The notes under the pieces: model-generated
Told to the model about the DNA's origin: nothing
Seen by the model: the letters and a program-made list of their open reading frames with translations, nothing else
Databases searched by the model: none
In this document: positions 26,178 to 34,027 of the stretch, piece after piece
Layout of the letters: every line of letters begins with the position of its first letter
How positions within the stretch are numbered: position 1 is the stretch's first letter
Source of the DNA: Streptomyces malachitofuscus
Lineage (GTDB): Bacteria > Actinomycetota > Actinomycetes > Streptomycetales > Streptomycetaceae
Direction: 5' to 3'
NCBI RefSeq assembly: GCF_014650055.1
Contig: NZ_BMUF01000003.1
Coordinates: 248,001-312,000 of the forward strand
Length of the DNA: 64,000 bases
Made by a program: the position numbers and the translations under genes

Positions 26178-26591
26178 ATGAGCGCCCTGAGCGCGCTGGA
26201 AGAGGCACTGGAGAACCGATGGCAGGCGCTGTGGGCACGCATGTTCGGCCAGGACCCGGTCGAACTCGTCGACGCCCTGCGACGCGAGTGCGACAGCAAG
26301 GCCGTGGTGTGCCGGGCGGGCCGGGTGATGGTCCCCAACGCCTACGACGTGGAGCTGGCCGGCCCCGTGCACGAGGAACTGACGCGCCGGGGCGGCCGCG
26401 TGGGACAGGTGCTCACCGACCGGCTGGCCCGGCACGCCGCGCGTCACGGCTACGAGTGGGCGGGCCCGCTCGCCGTGCACGTCCACCGGTCCGCCGAAGT
26501 GCCCAACGGCCGTTACCGCGTGGCGAGCAGCGTGATGCCGCACGTGAGCGCGGACGGCTTCCAGCGGGCGGGGGCGCCGGAGCGGGGCTGA
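26178..26591 (+). CDS. Stand-alone DUF3662 domain protein (FhaA N-terminal-like)
   Basis: 137 residues. The pattern LENRWQALWARMFGQDPVELVDALRRECDSKAV, here quoted in part as PVELVDALRRECD, and VPNAYDVEL match the N-terminal domain of FhaA, the FHA protein of actinobacterial cell-wall synthesis. The FHA domain that normally follows is absent. It may act as an interaction domain or a relic of a duplication. ATG 26178 has AGGTGA-like weak ribosome signal. It ends 10 bp from the convergent glycosyltransferase gene. Confidence 0.75.
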   Translation: MSALSALEEALENRWQALWARMFGQDPVELVDALRRECDSKAVVCRAGRVMVPNAYDVELAGPVHEELTRRGGRVGQVLTDRLARHAARHGYEWAGPLAVHVHRSAEVPNGRYRVASSVMPHVSADGFQRAGAPERG

Positions 26592-26601
26592 CGTCCCGCA
26601 C

Positions 26602-28269
26602 TCAACGCCGGTAGACCGTGATCGAGTGCCCGACGTCGTCCACCGGGCGGCTGCTCCCGATCAGCTCGGCCAGCCGGCCCGTCGCCTTGGCCGCGGCGGA
26701 GTCCGACACCGCCAGGATTCCGTGCACCTCCTCGGGCGGTACCCGGAGCGGATCCTCCGCGTCGATGCCGTAGTACGAGGGCACGCCGCTGCCCTTGTAG
26801 ACCAGCCAGATCCGCTCGCCCCGGTACCGGTCCCGCAGCCGGTCGGCGAGCCGGCCGAGGTCCTGGCCCCAGTCCACGTTGGAGTCGTGCAGCCGCAGCC
26901 GGGTCTGCGACGGACCGCCGAACGCCTCGTTGGAGTACGGGAGATAGTAGGGAAAGGCCCGCAGCGAACTCACCGCGACGCACGCGACGAGCAGTGCCGT
27001 CACCGGAGGCGCCCACCGCCGGCGCACCACCGGCACGCACCCCGCCGCCACCGCCAGGAACATCGGCAGGAACACGGCGTACCGGGTGCCGAAGTCCCGT
27101 GACCCGTACATCGCGGCGGCCAGCAGGACCGCGGGCACCGGGAGCAGATAGGCCGCCGCGAGCCGCAGCCGCCGCACCGCCACCAGCGCGACGGCGCCCG
27201 CGGCCCACAGCACGAGCATGCCGAGCGGCGTCTTCACCAGCAGCGCCACCGGCAGGTAGTACCAGAGCGATCCGGTGTACACCCGCCCGAACAGAAAGCC
27301 CTCCCACGCCCAGTACTCCAGGTTGAACTGGACGCGCATGCCGTCCCGGTAGGCCTCGGGGAACGGCAGCAGTTCCACGAACAGCCCCCGCAGTCCCCGC
27401 ACCACGGGCACCGGCTGCTGGGGATCCCAGCGCAGCCGCGGATCGACGGCCAGGTACACGGCCCACACCACGGCGACCGCGATCAGGGCGAACGCCGCGG
27501 CGGCCGCGGCCGCCCGCCCCAGCCGGCGCCACCAGCCGCCGGTGGAGACGCACCACACCGCCACGGCCGCCGTCAGCACCGCCACCGGCGCGGCCGGCAG
27601 CACGCTCATCTTCGTGGCCAGCGCCGCCCCGAACGCGGCCCCGGCGAGCGGCAGATGGAGCCGCGGCCGCCGTCGTGCCCGCCACAACAGCCACACCGAG
27701 GTCAGCACGAACCCGGCGGCCGGCACGTCGAGTGTGGCCAGCGAACCGTGCGCGATCACGTCGGGGGAGAGGCAGTACAGCGCGAGCGCCGCCAACGCAC
27801 CCGTGATTCCCGCCAGTTCACGGGCGAAGGCGAAGACGACGAGCCCGAACAACAGCGTCAGGACGATCACCGGCAGGCGTGCCCAGAACATGACCCGCCA
27901 CGGGTCGTTGCCCGACTCGTACAGCAGCCGACGTCCCAACGCGCTCTGGTCACCGTCGAATCCCGGACCGAGGTGCGGATCGGCGACCGCCACCCCGGCG
28001 GCGATCAGCAGTTTCCCCAGCGGCGGATGCTCGGGGTTGAACCGCAGGCTGTGCTCCTCCAGATACACGGCGGCCGTGCCCGCGTACACGGGCTCGTCGA
28101 TCGTCGGCGTCTGACGCACCGCGGTGGTCACCATCGCCGCGGCCATCTGCGCGAGCAGCAGCACCACCACGAGCACCGGCCACCGCCGGCCCGGGCTCCC
28201 GGGGGCGGAGCCTCCCTCACCGTCGTCGAGGACAGGCTTCCGTGCGCGCGCCGCCACCAGACCCCTCAT
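26602..28269 (-). CDS. GT39/PMT-like membrane glycosyltransferase (GT-C fold)
   Basis: 555 residues with about 11 hydrophobic helices. The first extracellular loop has TIDEPVYAGTAAVYL and NPEHPPLGKLLI, the acidic D-E motif and HPP segment of dolichyl-phosphate-mannose-type enzymes. The C-terminus carries DSNVDWGQDLGRLADRL, common to bacterial relatives. It probably transfers a sugar from a polyprenyl-phosphate donor to an extracellular acceptor. A GGGG run lies close to ATG 28269 but no standard ribosome site is seen. The gene is 38 bp upstream-adjacent to the GNAT gene, with which it shares strand. Confidence 0.85.
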   Translation of the reverse strand: MRGLVAARARKPVLDDGEGGSAPGSPGRRWPVLVVVLLLAQMAAAMVTTAVRQTPTIDEPVYAGTAAVYLEEHSLRFNPEHPPLGKLLIAAGVAVADPHLGPGFDGDQSALGRRLLYESGNDPWRVMFWARLPVIVLTLLFGLVVFAFARELAGITGALAALALYCLSPDVIAHGSLATLDVPAAGFVLTSVWLLWRARRRPRLHLPLAGAAFGAALATKMSVLPAAPVAVLTAAVAVWCVSTGGWWRRLGRAAAAAAAFALIAVAVVWAVYLAVDPRLRWDPQQPVPVVRGLRGLFVELLPFPEAYRDGMRVQFNLEYWAWEGFLFGRVYTGSLWYYLPVALLVKTPLGMLVLWAAGAVALVAVRRLRLAAAYLLPVPAVLLAAAMYGSRDFGTRYAVFLPMFLAVAAGCVPVVRRRWAPPVTALLVACVAVSSLRAFPYYLPYSNEAFGGPSQTRLRLHDSNVDWGQDLGRLADRLRDRYRGERIWLVYKGSGVPSYYGIDAEDPLRVPPEEVHGILAVSDSAAAKATGRLAELIGSSRPVDDVGHSITVYRR

Positions 28270-28307
28270 GGGCCCCTACTCTCGCACCCCCGCGCGCACG
28301 TGGGGGG

Positions 28308-28811
28308 TCACAACGCCCGGCTCCCGCTCGCCGGTGCCCGCGCGGCGAGTTCCTCGAGCGGGCCACCGGTCAGCCGGCACACCCTCCACTCCTCCAGGAG
28401 CTCCGCCCCGAGCGACTCGTAGAACGCGATCGCCGGCTCGTTCCAGTCCAGCACCACCCACTCGAAGCGCTCGAAACCGTTCTCCCGGCAGATCCGCGCG
28501 AGAGCCGCCAGCAGGGCCCTGCCATGCCCGGCACCCCGGGTGTGCGGGCGTACGTAGAGGTCCTCCAGGTGCATCCCCCGGGTACCGGTCCAGGTCGAGA
28601 AACGCGGGAACCACAGGGCGAAGCCCGCGATCGCGCCGCTGCCGTCGTCCTCGGCGATCAGGACGCGGGCGGCGGGGTGTGCGCCGAACAGGGCCTCGCG
28701 GAGCTGTTCCTCGGTGGCGCGGGCCTGCTCCGCGGCCCGCTCGTACGCGGCGAGCTCGCGGATCATCGAACGGATCTCGGGGACGTCGTCCACGGTGGCT
28801 TCTCTGATCAT
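28308..28811 (-). CDS. GNAT-family N-acetyltransferase
   Basis: 167 residues. GNAT features are clear: IREATVDDVPEIRSMI at the start, LEDLYVRPHTRGAGHGRALLAALA with the acetyl-CoA loop, and VLDWNEPAIAFYESLGA near the end. The pattern resembles spermidine/diamine acetyltransferases (SSAT type), so a polyamine or amine acceptor is plausible. ATG 28811 has no strong ribosome site. It lies between the kinase gene (15 bp) and the glycosyltransferase (38 bp) on the same strand, so the three may form one transcript. Confidence 0.87.
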   Translation of the reverse strand: MIREATVDDVPEIRSMIRELAAYERAAEQARATEEQLREALFGAHPAARVLIAEDDGSGAIAGFALWFPRFSTWTGTRGMHLEDLYVRPHTRGAGHGRALLAALARICRENGFERFEWVVLDWNEPAIAFYESLGAELLEEWRVCRLTGGPLEELAARAPASGSRAL

Positions 28812-28826
28812 GGACGAGAGCCTGTG

Positions 28827-29516
28827 TCAGGAGGCCGTACCGCGTCCAGTCCGTTCTGCCTGCCGGGACGCGCCCGGCCACGCGGACGCCGGCACCACGA
28901 GGTCGGCGCGCTCACGGGTCGGGGCGATCAGTTCGGCGTTGCGGCGGTCCGAGCGCTCCACCCAGGCCACCGCCTCCTCGTGGCTCTTGCCGAACTCCTC
29001 GTGCCGCGCGATCAGACGGCGCAGCCGCTCCTCCTCGTCCAGGTCGCAGAACCACACCTCGTCCAGCTGCGCCCGGACGCGCTCCCAGACGCCGGTGCCC
29101 AGCAGCAGGTAGTTGCCCTCCGTCACCACCAGCCGGACGGCCGGCGCCACCGGGACGGCTCCCGCGAGCGGCTGCTCCAGCACCCGCTCGAAGCCGGGGG
29201 CGTACACGACGTCGCCGTACGCCTCCTCGTGCAGCCGCCGCAGCAACGCCGCGTAGCCGGCCGCGTCGAAGGTGTCCGGGGCGCCCTTGCGGTCACGGCG
29301 GCCGAGCCGGTCGAGCTCGGCGTCGGCGAGGTGGAAGCCGTCCATGGGCACGTGCGCGACCCACGGCTCCCCGGTGCCGTTCAGCTCCCGCACCAGGTGC
29401 CCGGCGAGCGTGGACTTGCCCGCGCCCGGGCTGCCGGCGATGCCGAGGAGCGCGCGCCGCCCCTCCCGGGGGAGACCACGGGCACGGCGGAGGAGGTCGT
29501 CGAAGGTCAGCGCCAC
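28827..29516 (-). CDS. Uridine kinase-like P-loop nucleoside/sugar kinase
   Basis: 229 residues. Walker A GSPGAGKSTLAGHL, PMDGFHLADAELDRLG, and VVTEGNYLLLG with an acidic Walker B are the pattern of the PRK/uridine kinase-like family, which in actinobacteria includes uncharacterised fructose- or pantothenate-type kinases. The phosphate acceptor cannot be read from the sequence. The start is GTG 29516; there is no clear ribosome site. It is divergent from the beta-phosphoglucomutase gene across a 93-bp gap. Confidence 0.82.
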   Translation of the reverse strand: MALTFDDLLRRARGLPREGRRALLGIAGSPGAGKSTLAGHLVRELNGTGEPWVAHVPMDGFHLADAELDRLGRRDRKGAPDTFDAAGYAALLRRLHEEAYGDVVYAPGFERVLEQPLAGAVPVAPAVRLVVTEGNYLLLGTGVWERVRAQLDEVWFCDLDEEERLRRLIARHEEFGKSHEEAVAWVERSDRRNAELIAPTRERADLVVPASAWPGASRQAERTGRGTAS

Positions 29517-29609
29517 ACGGCAGAGTGTGTCACCTGGCCGGCGGGCGGTCAGCCGCCGAGTGGCCCGCGCCGCCCGCGGGCCGGGGCCGTTCGGGGAACC
29601 GTGTCCTGT

Positions 29610-30347
29610 ATGACGGATCTGGGTCTGCCCGATGGCATCCTCGCCTGCCTCTTCGATCTCGACGGCGTCGTCACCAGGACGGCCGCCGTGCACGCCGCCG
29701 CCTGGAAGCAGATGTTCGACGGCTTTCTCCACGAGCGGGACGGCGACGCCTTCCGGCCCTTCACCGACGCCGACTACGACGAGTTCGTCGACGGCCTCCC
29801 GCGCGCCGACGGCGTACGCACCTTCCTCGCCTCCCGTGACATCACCCTGCCCGAGGGCGGACCGGACGACCCGGCCGATGCCCGCACCGTGCACGGCCTC
29901 GGCAACCGCAAGAACGCACTGCTGCTGGAGAGGATCCGCGCCGGCGGCGTGGCGGCCTACGACGGCACCCTGCGCTACATCGAGGCGGTCCGCGCCCGGG
30001 GACTGCGCACGGCGATCGTCTCCTCCAGCGCCAACTGCCGCGACGTACTGCGGTCGATCCGCGCCGAGCACCTCTTCGACGTCCGGATCGACGGGGTGGT
30101 CGCAGCCGAGCGCGGCCTGCCGGGGAAACCGCGGCCCGACACCTTCCTCGCCGCCGCCGGGGATCTCGGTGTGGCACCGTCCCGTGCCGCGGTGTTCGAG
30201 GACGCGCTCGCCGGCATGGACGCGGGCCGCGCCGGAGGGTTCGGATACGTCGTCGGCGTCGACCGGGCGGGCCGGGCCGACGCCCTGTACGCGCACGGCG
30301 CCGACCTGGTCGTCTCGGACCCGGCCGAGCTCCTGGGTGATCGGTGA
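29610..30347 (+). CDS. pgmB: Beta-phosphoglucomutase-type HAD hydrolase
   Basis: 245 residues. HAD motif I is FDLDGVVTRTAAVHAAAWK, motif II VSSSAN, and motifs III/IV lie around GKPRPDTFL and VFEDALAGMDAG. The cap segment YVDGLPRADGV-like DGLPRADGVRTFL and GLGNRKN are close to Mycobacterium tuberculosis Rv3400, a beta-phosphoglucomutase that interconverts beta-glucose 1-phosphate and glucose 6-phosphate. In mycobacteria it is adjacent to a GH65 phosphorylase gene; here the GH65 gene is 23 kb away at 53168. No ribosome site is obvious before ATG 29610. Confidence 0.87.
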   Translation: MTDLGLPDGILACLFDLDGVVTRTAAVHAAAWKQMFDGFLHERDGDAFRPFTDADYDEFVDGLPRADGVRTFLASRDITLPEGGPDDPADARTVHGLGNRKNALLLERIRAGGVAAYDGTLRYIEAVRARGLRTAIVSSSANCRDVLRSIRAEHLFDVRIDGVVAAERGLPGKPRPDTFLAAAGDLGVAPSRAAVFEDALAGMDAGRAGGFGYVVGVDRAGRADALYAHGADLVVSDPAELLGDR

Positions 30348-30515
30348 GCACGGGGGGCACCCGGGTCGGATGAGACGGTTGGCTGTATATCGCCCTGCGT
30401 GCCCGTTCCGCGCGGGTTAGGTTGGCCATGATCTTCCGACGCCCGGTCACGCCGTCCGCTCACCCACGGCTCGCGCGGCCCGGCGCCCATGAGGTGCGCG
30501 AACGAAGGACGGACG

Positions 30516-32012
30516 ATGACCGACGGCGCCGGTGCCCTGCTCGCCGCGGCACGACGACGCGAGCAGCGGTCCGGGCCGGACGCCTCCCGGAACGCACACG
30601 CCGGCAGGCCGCTCGCGGTGCTCGCCGCCGTCTTCACCCTCGTCCAACTCGCCCTGGTCCGCCCCGTGCTGGGCCTCGGCTGGGACGAGATCGTCTACAC
30701 CAGCCAGGTCACCTCCCACCACCCGGCCGCCTTCTTCAGCGCGCCGCGCTCCCGGGGCGTCTCCCTGCTGGTGGCGCCCGTCGCGTCCTGGTCCGACTCC
30801 ACCGTGCTGCTGCGCGTCTACCTCGCCCTGCTCTCCGGCCTCGGCCTCCACCTGGCCTTCCACGCCTGGCGCGGCCTGTTCCCGACCCGAGTCCTGGTCA
30901 CCGCGGGCGCCTTCTTCGCCTCCCTGTGGGTGACCCTCTTCTACGGCCCCCAGGCCATGCCCAACTACTGGGTCGCCGTCGGCGCGCTGATCGCCGTCGG
31001 CGGCTTCCTGCGCCATCGCGCGGCCCCCGCGTCCGCGAGCCCGCTGTGGGCCGTCGTGGCGGGGACCGCGCTGATGGCGTGGATGCGGCCCACGGACGCC
31101 GTCTGGGTGGCCGTCCCGCTCCTCGTCGCCGCTCTCGCCGGCCGGCGATGGCGGTCACTGCTCGCCGTCGTCGGCGGCCTGGCTGCGGGCGGGGCCGAGT
31201 GGGTGATCGAGGCGTACACGGCTTTCGGGGGCCTCGGGGAGCGGCTGGCCGAGGCTTCGCGCATCCAGGGCGGGCTCGGCTGGCACATCGCCGTCGACGA
31301 CCAGCTGCGCAGCCTGGGCGGCCGCGCCCTGTGCCGGCCGTGCACCGGGTCGATGCCGCACCCGGTGATCACCCTGTGGTGGTTCGTCCTGCCGCTGCTC
31401 GCCGTCCTCGGGCTGATCCTCGCCGTGCGGGCCCGCCGCACCCTGCGCACCCTGGTTCCGCTGGCCTGTGCCACGACCGCCGCGCTCCCGTACCTCTTCA
31501 TGATCGAGTACGCGGCGCCCCGCTTCCTGCAGCCCGCCTACGCCCTGCTCGCGATCCCGGTCGCCGACGCGCTGTGGCACCTGGTCACGGCACCGCGCGG
31601 GAGGTGGCGGACGACCGCAAGGGCCCTGGTCGCGCTGGCAGTCGCGGGGCATCTCACCGTCCAGCTGACCGTCCTCGTGTACACCGTGGACCGCAACATC
31701 GACAGCCGCCGCGACTGGGCCCGTACGGCCGGCGAACTGCACCGGCTGGGAGTCCGCCCGCCCTGTCTGATCACCGGCCACGAGGCCATCCCCGTCGGCT
31801 ACTACACCGGCTGCTCCTCCGGGGCCACCTCCGGCAACAACGAGAACACCACGGCCGCCGAGATCGTGCGCACCGCCGACCGCGTCCCGGTCGCCACGCT
31901 CACCGGCCCCGGCGGCACACCGCCCGGCTACGCCCGGCCCTGGCCCGCTCACCGGATCGGCGACCTCGAGGTCCGCATCGCCCCGGCCCCCGGTGCCGGC
32001 ACGCCCCGGTGA
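30516..32012 (+). CDS. Membrane glycosyltransferase-like protein (GT-C superfamily)
   Basis: 498 residues with about 10-11 hydrophobic helices. The first long loop includes LGWDEIVYTSQVTSH, an acidic motif in the GT-C position, and the last ~110 residues form a soluble domain (ITGHEAIPVGYYTGC, TAAEIVRTADRV). It probably moves a sugar from a lipid-phosphate donor, or mimics that fold; the acceptor is unknown. ATG 30516 has GAAGGA with 7-base spacing. It lies 87 bp upstream of the orphan proteasome beta gene. Confidence 0.75.
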   Translation: MTDGAGALLAAARRREQRSGPDASRNAHAGRPLAVLAAVFTLVQLALVRPVLGLGWDEIVYTSQVTSHHPAAFFSAPRSRGVSLLVAPVASWSDSTVLLRVYLALLSGLGLHLAFHAWRGLFPTRVLVTAGAFFASLWVTLFYGPQAMPNYWVAVGALIAVGGFLRHRAAPASASPLWAVVAGTALMAWMRPTDAVWVAVPLLVAALAGRRWRSLLAVVGGLAAGGAEWVIEAYTAFGGLGERLAEASRIQGGLGWHIAVDDQLRSLGGRALCRPCTGSMPHPVITLWWFVLPLLAVLGLILAVRARRTLRTLVPLACATTAALPYLFMIEYAAPRFLQPAYALLAIPVADALWHLVTAPRGRWRTTARALVALAVAGHLTVQLTVLVYTVDRNIDSRRDWARTAGELHRLGVRPPCLITGHEAIPVGYYTGCSSGATSGNNENTTAAEIVRTADRVPVATLTGPGGTPPGYARPWPAHRIGDLEVRIAPAPGAGTPR

Positions 32013-32099
32013 CGACGGCCCGGGGTGGTTTCCGGCACGCCCGGCGCAGGTAGGTGTCGGTTGTCGGGTGCGCAGGGTGCGACGAGGGGGGAGCACGGC

Positions 32100-32945
32100 A
32101 TGACGGAGAGCGATCACGAGGGGCGGCTGGGGGAGGAGTTCTTCACTCCGGGGACCTCGTCCTTCACCGAGTTCCTGGCGGCCCACCGTCCCGGACTGCT
32201 GGGCCCCCGCGGTCTGCCGGCCGGCACCGGGCCGGTGCCGGCCCCGCACGGCACCACGATCCTCGCCCTCACCTACCGCGACGGCGTTCTGGTCGCCGGC
32301 GACCGCAGGGCGACGATGGGCAACCTGATCGCCCAGCGCGATCTGGAGAAGGTGCTGCCCGCCGACGACCACACCGCCGTGGCCATCGCCGGCACCGTCG
32401 GCATCGCCCTGGACATGGTGCGGCTCTACCAGGTCGAACTGGCGCACTTCGAGAAGATCGAGGGCATCCCCATGACCCTCGCCGCGAAGGCGAGCCGGCT
32501 CGCGGCCATGATCCGCCAGAACCTCGGACAGGCCATGCAGGGCCTCGCCGTCGTCCCGCTCCTCGCCGGCTACGACACCACCGCCCCCGGAGGCGGCCGC
32601 GGCCGCATCTTCTCCTACGACGCCGCCGGCGGCCGCTACGAGAAGTACGGCTTCCACGCGGAGGGATCCGGTTCCCCCTACGCCAGGGGAGCGCTGAAGA
32701 AGCTGTACCGGCAGGACATGTCCCGCGACGAGGCCGCGCTGGCCGCGCTGGAGGCGCTCTACGACGCGGCGGAGGACGACTCGGCGACCGGCGGCCCGGA
32801 TCCGGCCCGAAGGATCTTCCCGGTCGTGGCGGTCATCACCGAGGACGGCTACGAACGGCTCCCCGAGGCGGAGACACGGCGGCTGAGCCTCGCCATGGTG
32901 GACCGGCGACGGTCCCGTCCCGACGGCCCGAACGCGCCCCTCTGA
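32100..32945 (+). CDS. prcB: Stand-alone 20S proteasome beta subunit (PrcB paralogue)
   Basis: 281 residues. A 51-residue propeptide ends HG before the catalytic Thr52 in GTTILAL, the site of self-processing. Other active-site residues are visible: AGDRRAT (Asp), DLEKV (Lys) and GSGS with DDSATGGPD. The middle HFEKIEGIPMT and NLGQAMQGLAVVPLLAGYD match PrcB. No prcA, pup, dop, arc/mpa or pafA gene is next to it, unlike the normal proteasome locus. It may be a second beta paralogue in an alternative proteasome. GGGGGAG precedes ATG 32100 with 8-base spacing. Confidence 0.88.
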   Translation: MTESDHEGRLGEEFFTPGTSSFTEFLAAHRPGLLGPRGLPAGTGPVPAPHGTTILALTYRDGVLVAGDRRATMGNLIAQRDLEKVLPADDHTAVAIAGTVGIALDMVRLYQVELAHFEKIEGIPMTLAAKASRLAAMIRQNLGQAMQGLAVVPLLAGYDTTAPGGGRGRIFSYDAAGGRYEKYGFHAEGSGSPYARGALKKLYRQDMSRDEAALAALEALYDAAEDDSATGGPDPARRIFPVVAVITEDGYERLPEAETRRLSLAMVDRRRSRPDGPNAPL

Positions 32946-33060
32946 CCTCACCGGGGCCCTCCCGGCCGTCCGGCGCACGGGATTAGAGATCGCGTGAGGG
33001 GAAACGCGGATCTGACACCCGAGACGAAACGAGCCGACGCAGCGCGACAGGGAGGACGCC

Positions 33061-33549
33061 ATGGGCTCCGAACCGATGGCCGACGACGCCTACCAGCCCA
33101 CCGGGAGCAACGAGGAGCAGGAGGACGCCGCGCCGCTCGACATGCAGGACGCCCTCGACGAACGCACCTACGACGACACCCTCGACGAGGGCTACTCCCC
33201 GCCGGAGAAGCCGCTCGGCGTCACCAAGCACGGCACCACGGCCGCCGAGCAGCACGACGGCGAGACCCTCGACCAGCGGCTGGCCCAGGAGGTGCCCGAC
33301 CCGTCCGCGCCCGCCGGGGACGAGGTGGGCGACCTGCCCGGCGGCGAGGGCGAACCGGTCGACCCGGAGGCGGGCACCGGCCGCGCCGGACGCCTGGTCG
33401 CCCCCGACGAGGGCGCCCGGACGGACACCACCAAGGAGTCCGTCGCCGAGGACGTGGGCATCGACGGCGGGGCCGCCGGCGCGGAGGAGGCCGCGATGCA
33501 CGTCGTCGACGACGAGACGGCGCTCCCGGAGGACCGGGACAGAACCTGA
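33061..33549 (+). CDS. DUF5709 protein
   Basis: 162 residues, very acidic, low in hydrophobics. The conserved DUF5709 core is visible: DERTYDDTLDEGYSPPEKPLG and HDGETLDQRLAQEVPD, here shortened to DEGYSPPEKPLG. Such proteins are often general-stress-induced in Streptomyces, but no biochemical role is known. ATG 33061 has GGGAGG with 6-base spacing; an ATG at 33076 is a weaker alternative. A long hairpin follows the stop. Confidence 0.78.
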   Translation: MGSEPMADDAYQPTGSNEEQEDAAPLDMQDALDERTYDDTLDEGYSPPEKPLGVTKHGTTAAEQHDGETLDQRLAQEVPDPSAPAGDEVGDLPGGEGEPVDPEAGTGRAGRLVAPDEGARTDTTKESVAEDVGIDGGAAGAEEAAMHVVDDETALPEDRDRT

Positions 33550-33562
33550 CCGGACACCGGAC

Positions 33563-33608
33563 ACGGCGCCGCCGGCCCCCGTGCACGCACGGGAGCCGGC
33601 GGCGCCGT
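33563..33608. terminator. Long bidirectional hairpin between convergent genes
   Basis: ACGGCGCCGCCGGC (33563-33576) pairs with GCCGGCGGCGCCGT (33595-33608), and inside it CCCGTG pairs with CACGGG around CACG. The near-continuous stem would terminate both the DUF5709 and the 68-residue gene. Confidence 0.8.
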
Positions 33609-33637
33609 CCTGCCGCAGGAGCAGGGGTGCGCGGGAT

Positions 33638-33844
33638 TCAGGGAAGGATCTTGTCCAGGGCGGCGGGCCCCTCCTCGGCGAGCTTCCGCTCGGCCCATTC
33701 GAGGTTCTGCGGGGTGAGGTCCTTGCCGGAGGCAAGAACCAGGTCCTCCGGCGACACATCGGTGCCGGTGCGGGCGTGGAGCAGGCTGTCCGGGGTGGCA
33801 CGGTCCTCGGGCTGCCGGGACGCGTCGGGCTGGGACGTCGACAT
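33638..33844 (-). CDS. Small conserved Streptomyces protein, function unknown
   Basis: 68 residues. It begins MSTSQPDASRQPEDRATP and has a helical second half (EDLVLASGKDLTPQNLEW, AERKLAEEGPAALDKIL). ATG 33844 is supported by GAGGAG with 8-base spacing. It is convergent with the DUF5709 gene and shares its terminator. I know of no function; the charge and size are typical of small stress-related Streptomyces proteins, an inference only. Confidence 0.65.
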   Translation of the reverse strand: MSTSQPDASRQPEDRATPDSLLHARTGTDVSPEDLVLASGKDLTPQNLEWAERKLAEEGPAALDKILP

Positions 33845-34027
33845 CTTCTGGCTCCTCGGGTCCGGATCGCTGTTGCGGCCCCGGTGCTGTCATCGGGTCC
33901 GATACTCACCATTCAACGCGGGAGCCCGCCGTGCATCCGGAACGCTCGCGGCACCGCGGTGAAGGGCCGCCTCCTGGCTCCCGGGGTACCTTCCCGGCCC
34001 CAGGGGAAACCTGCCCCGGATCAGTCC

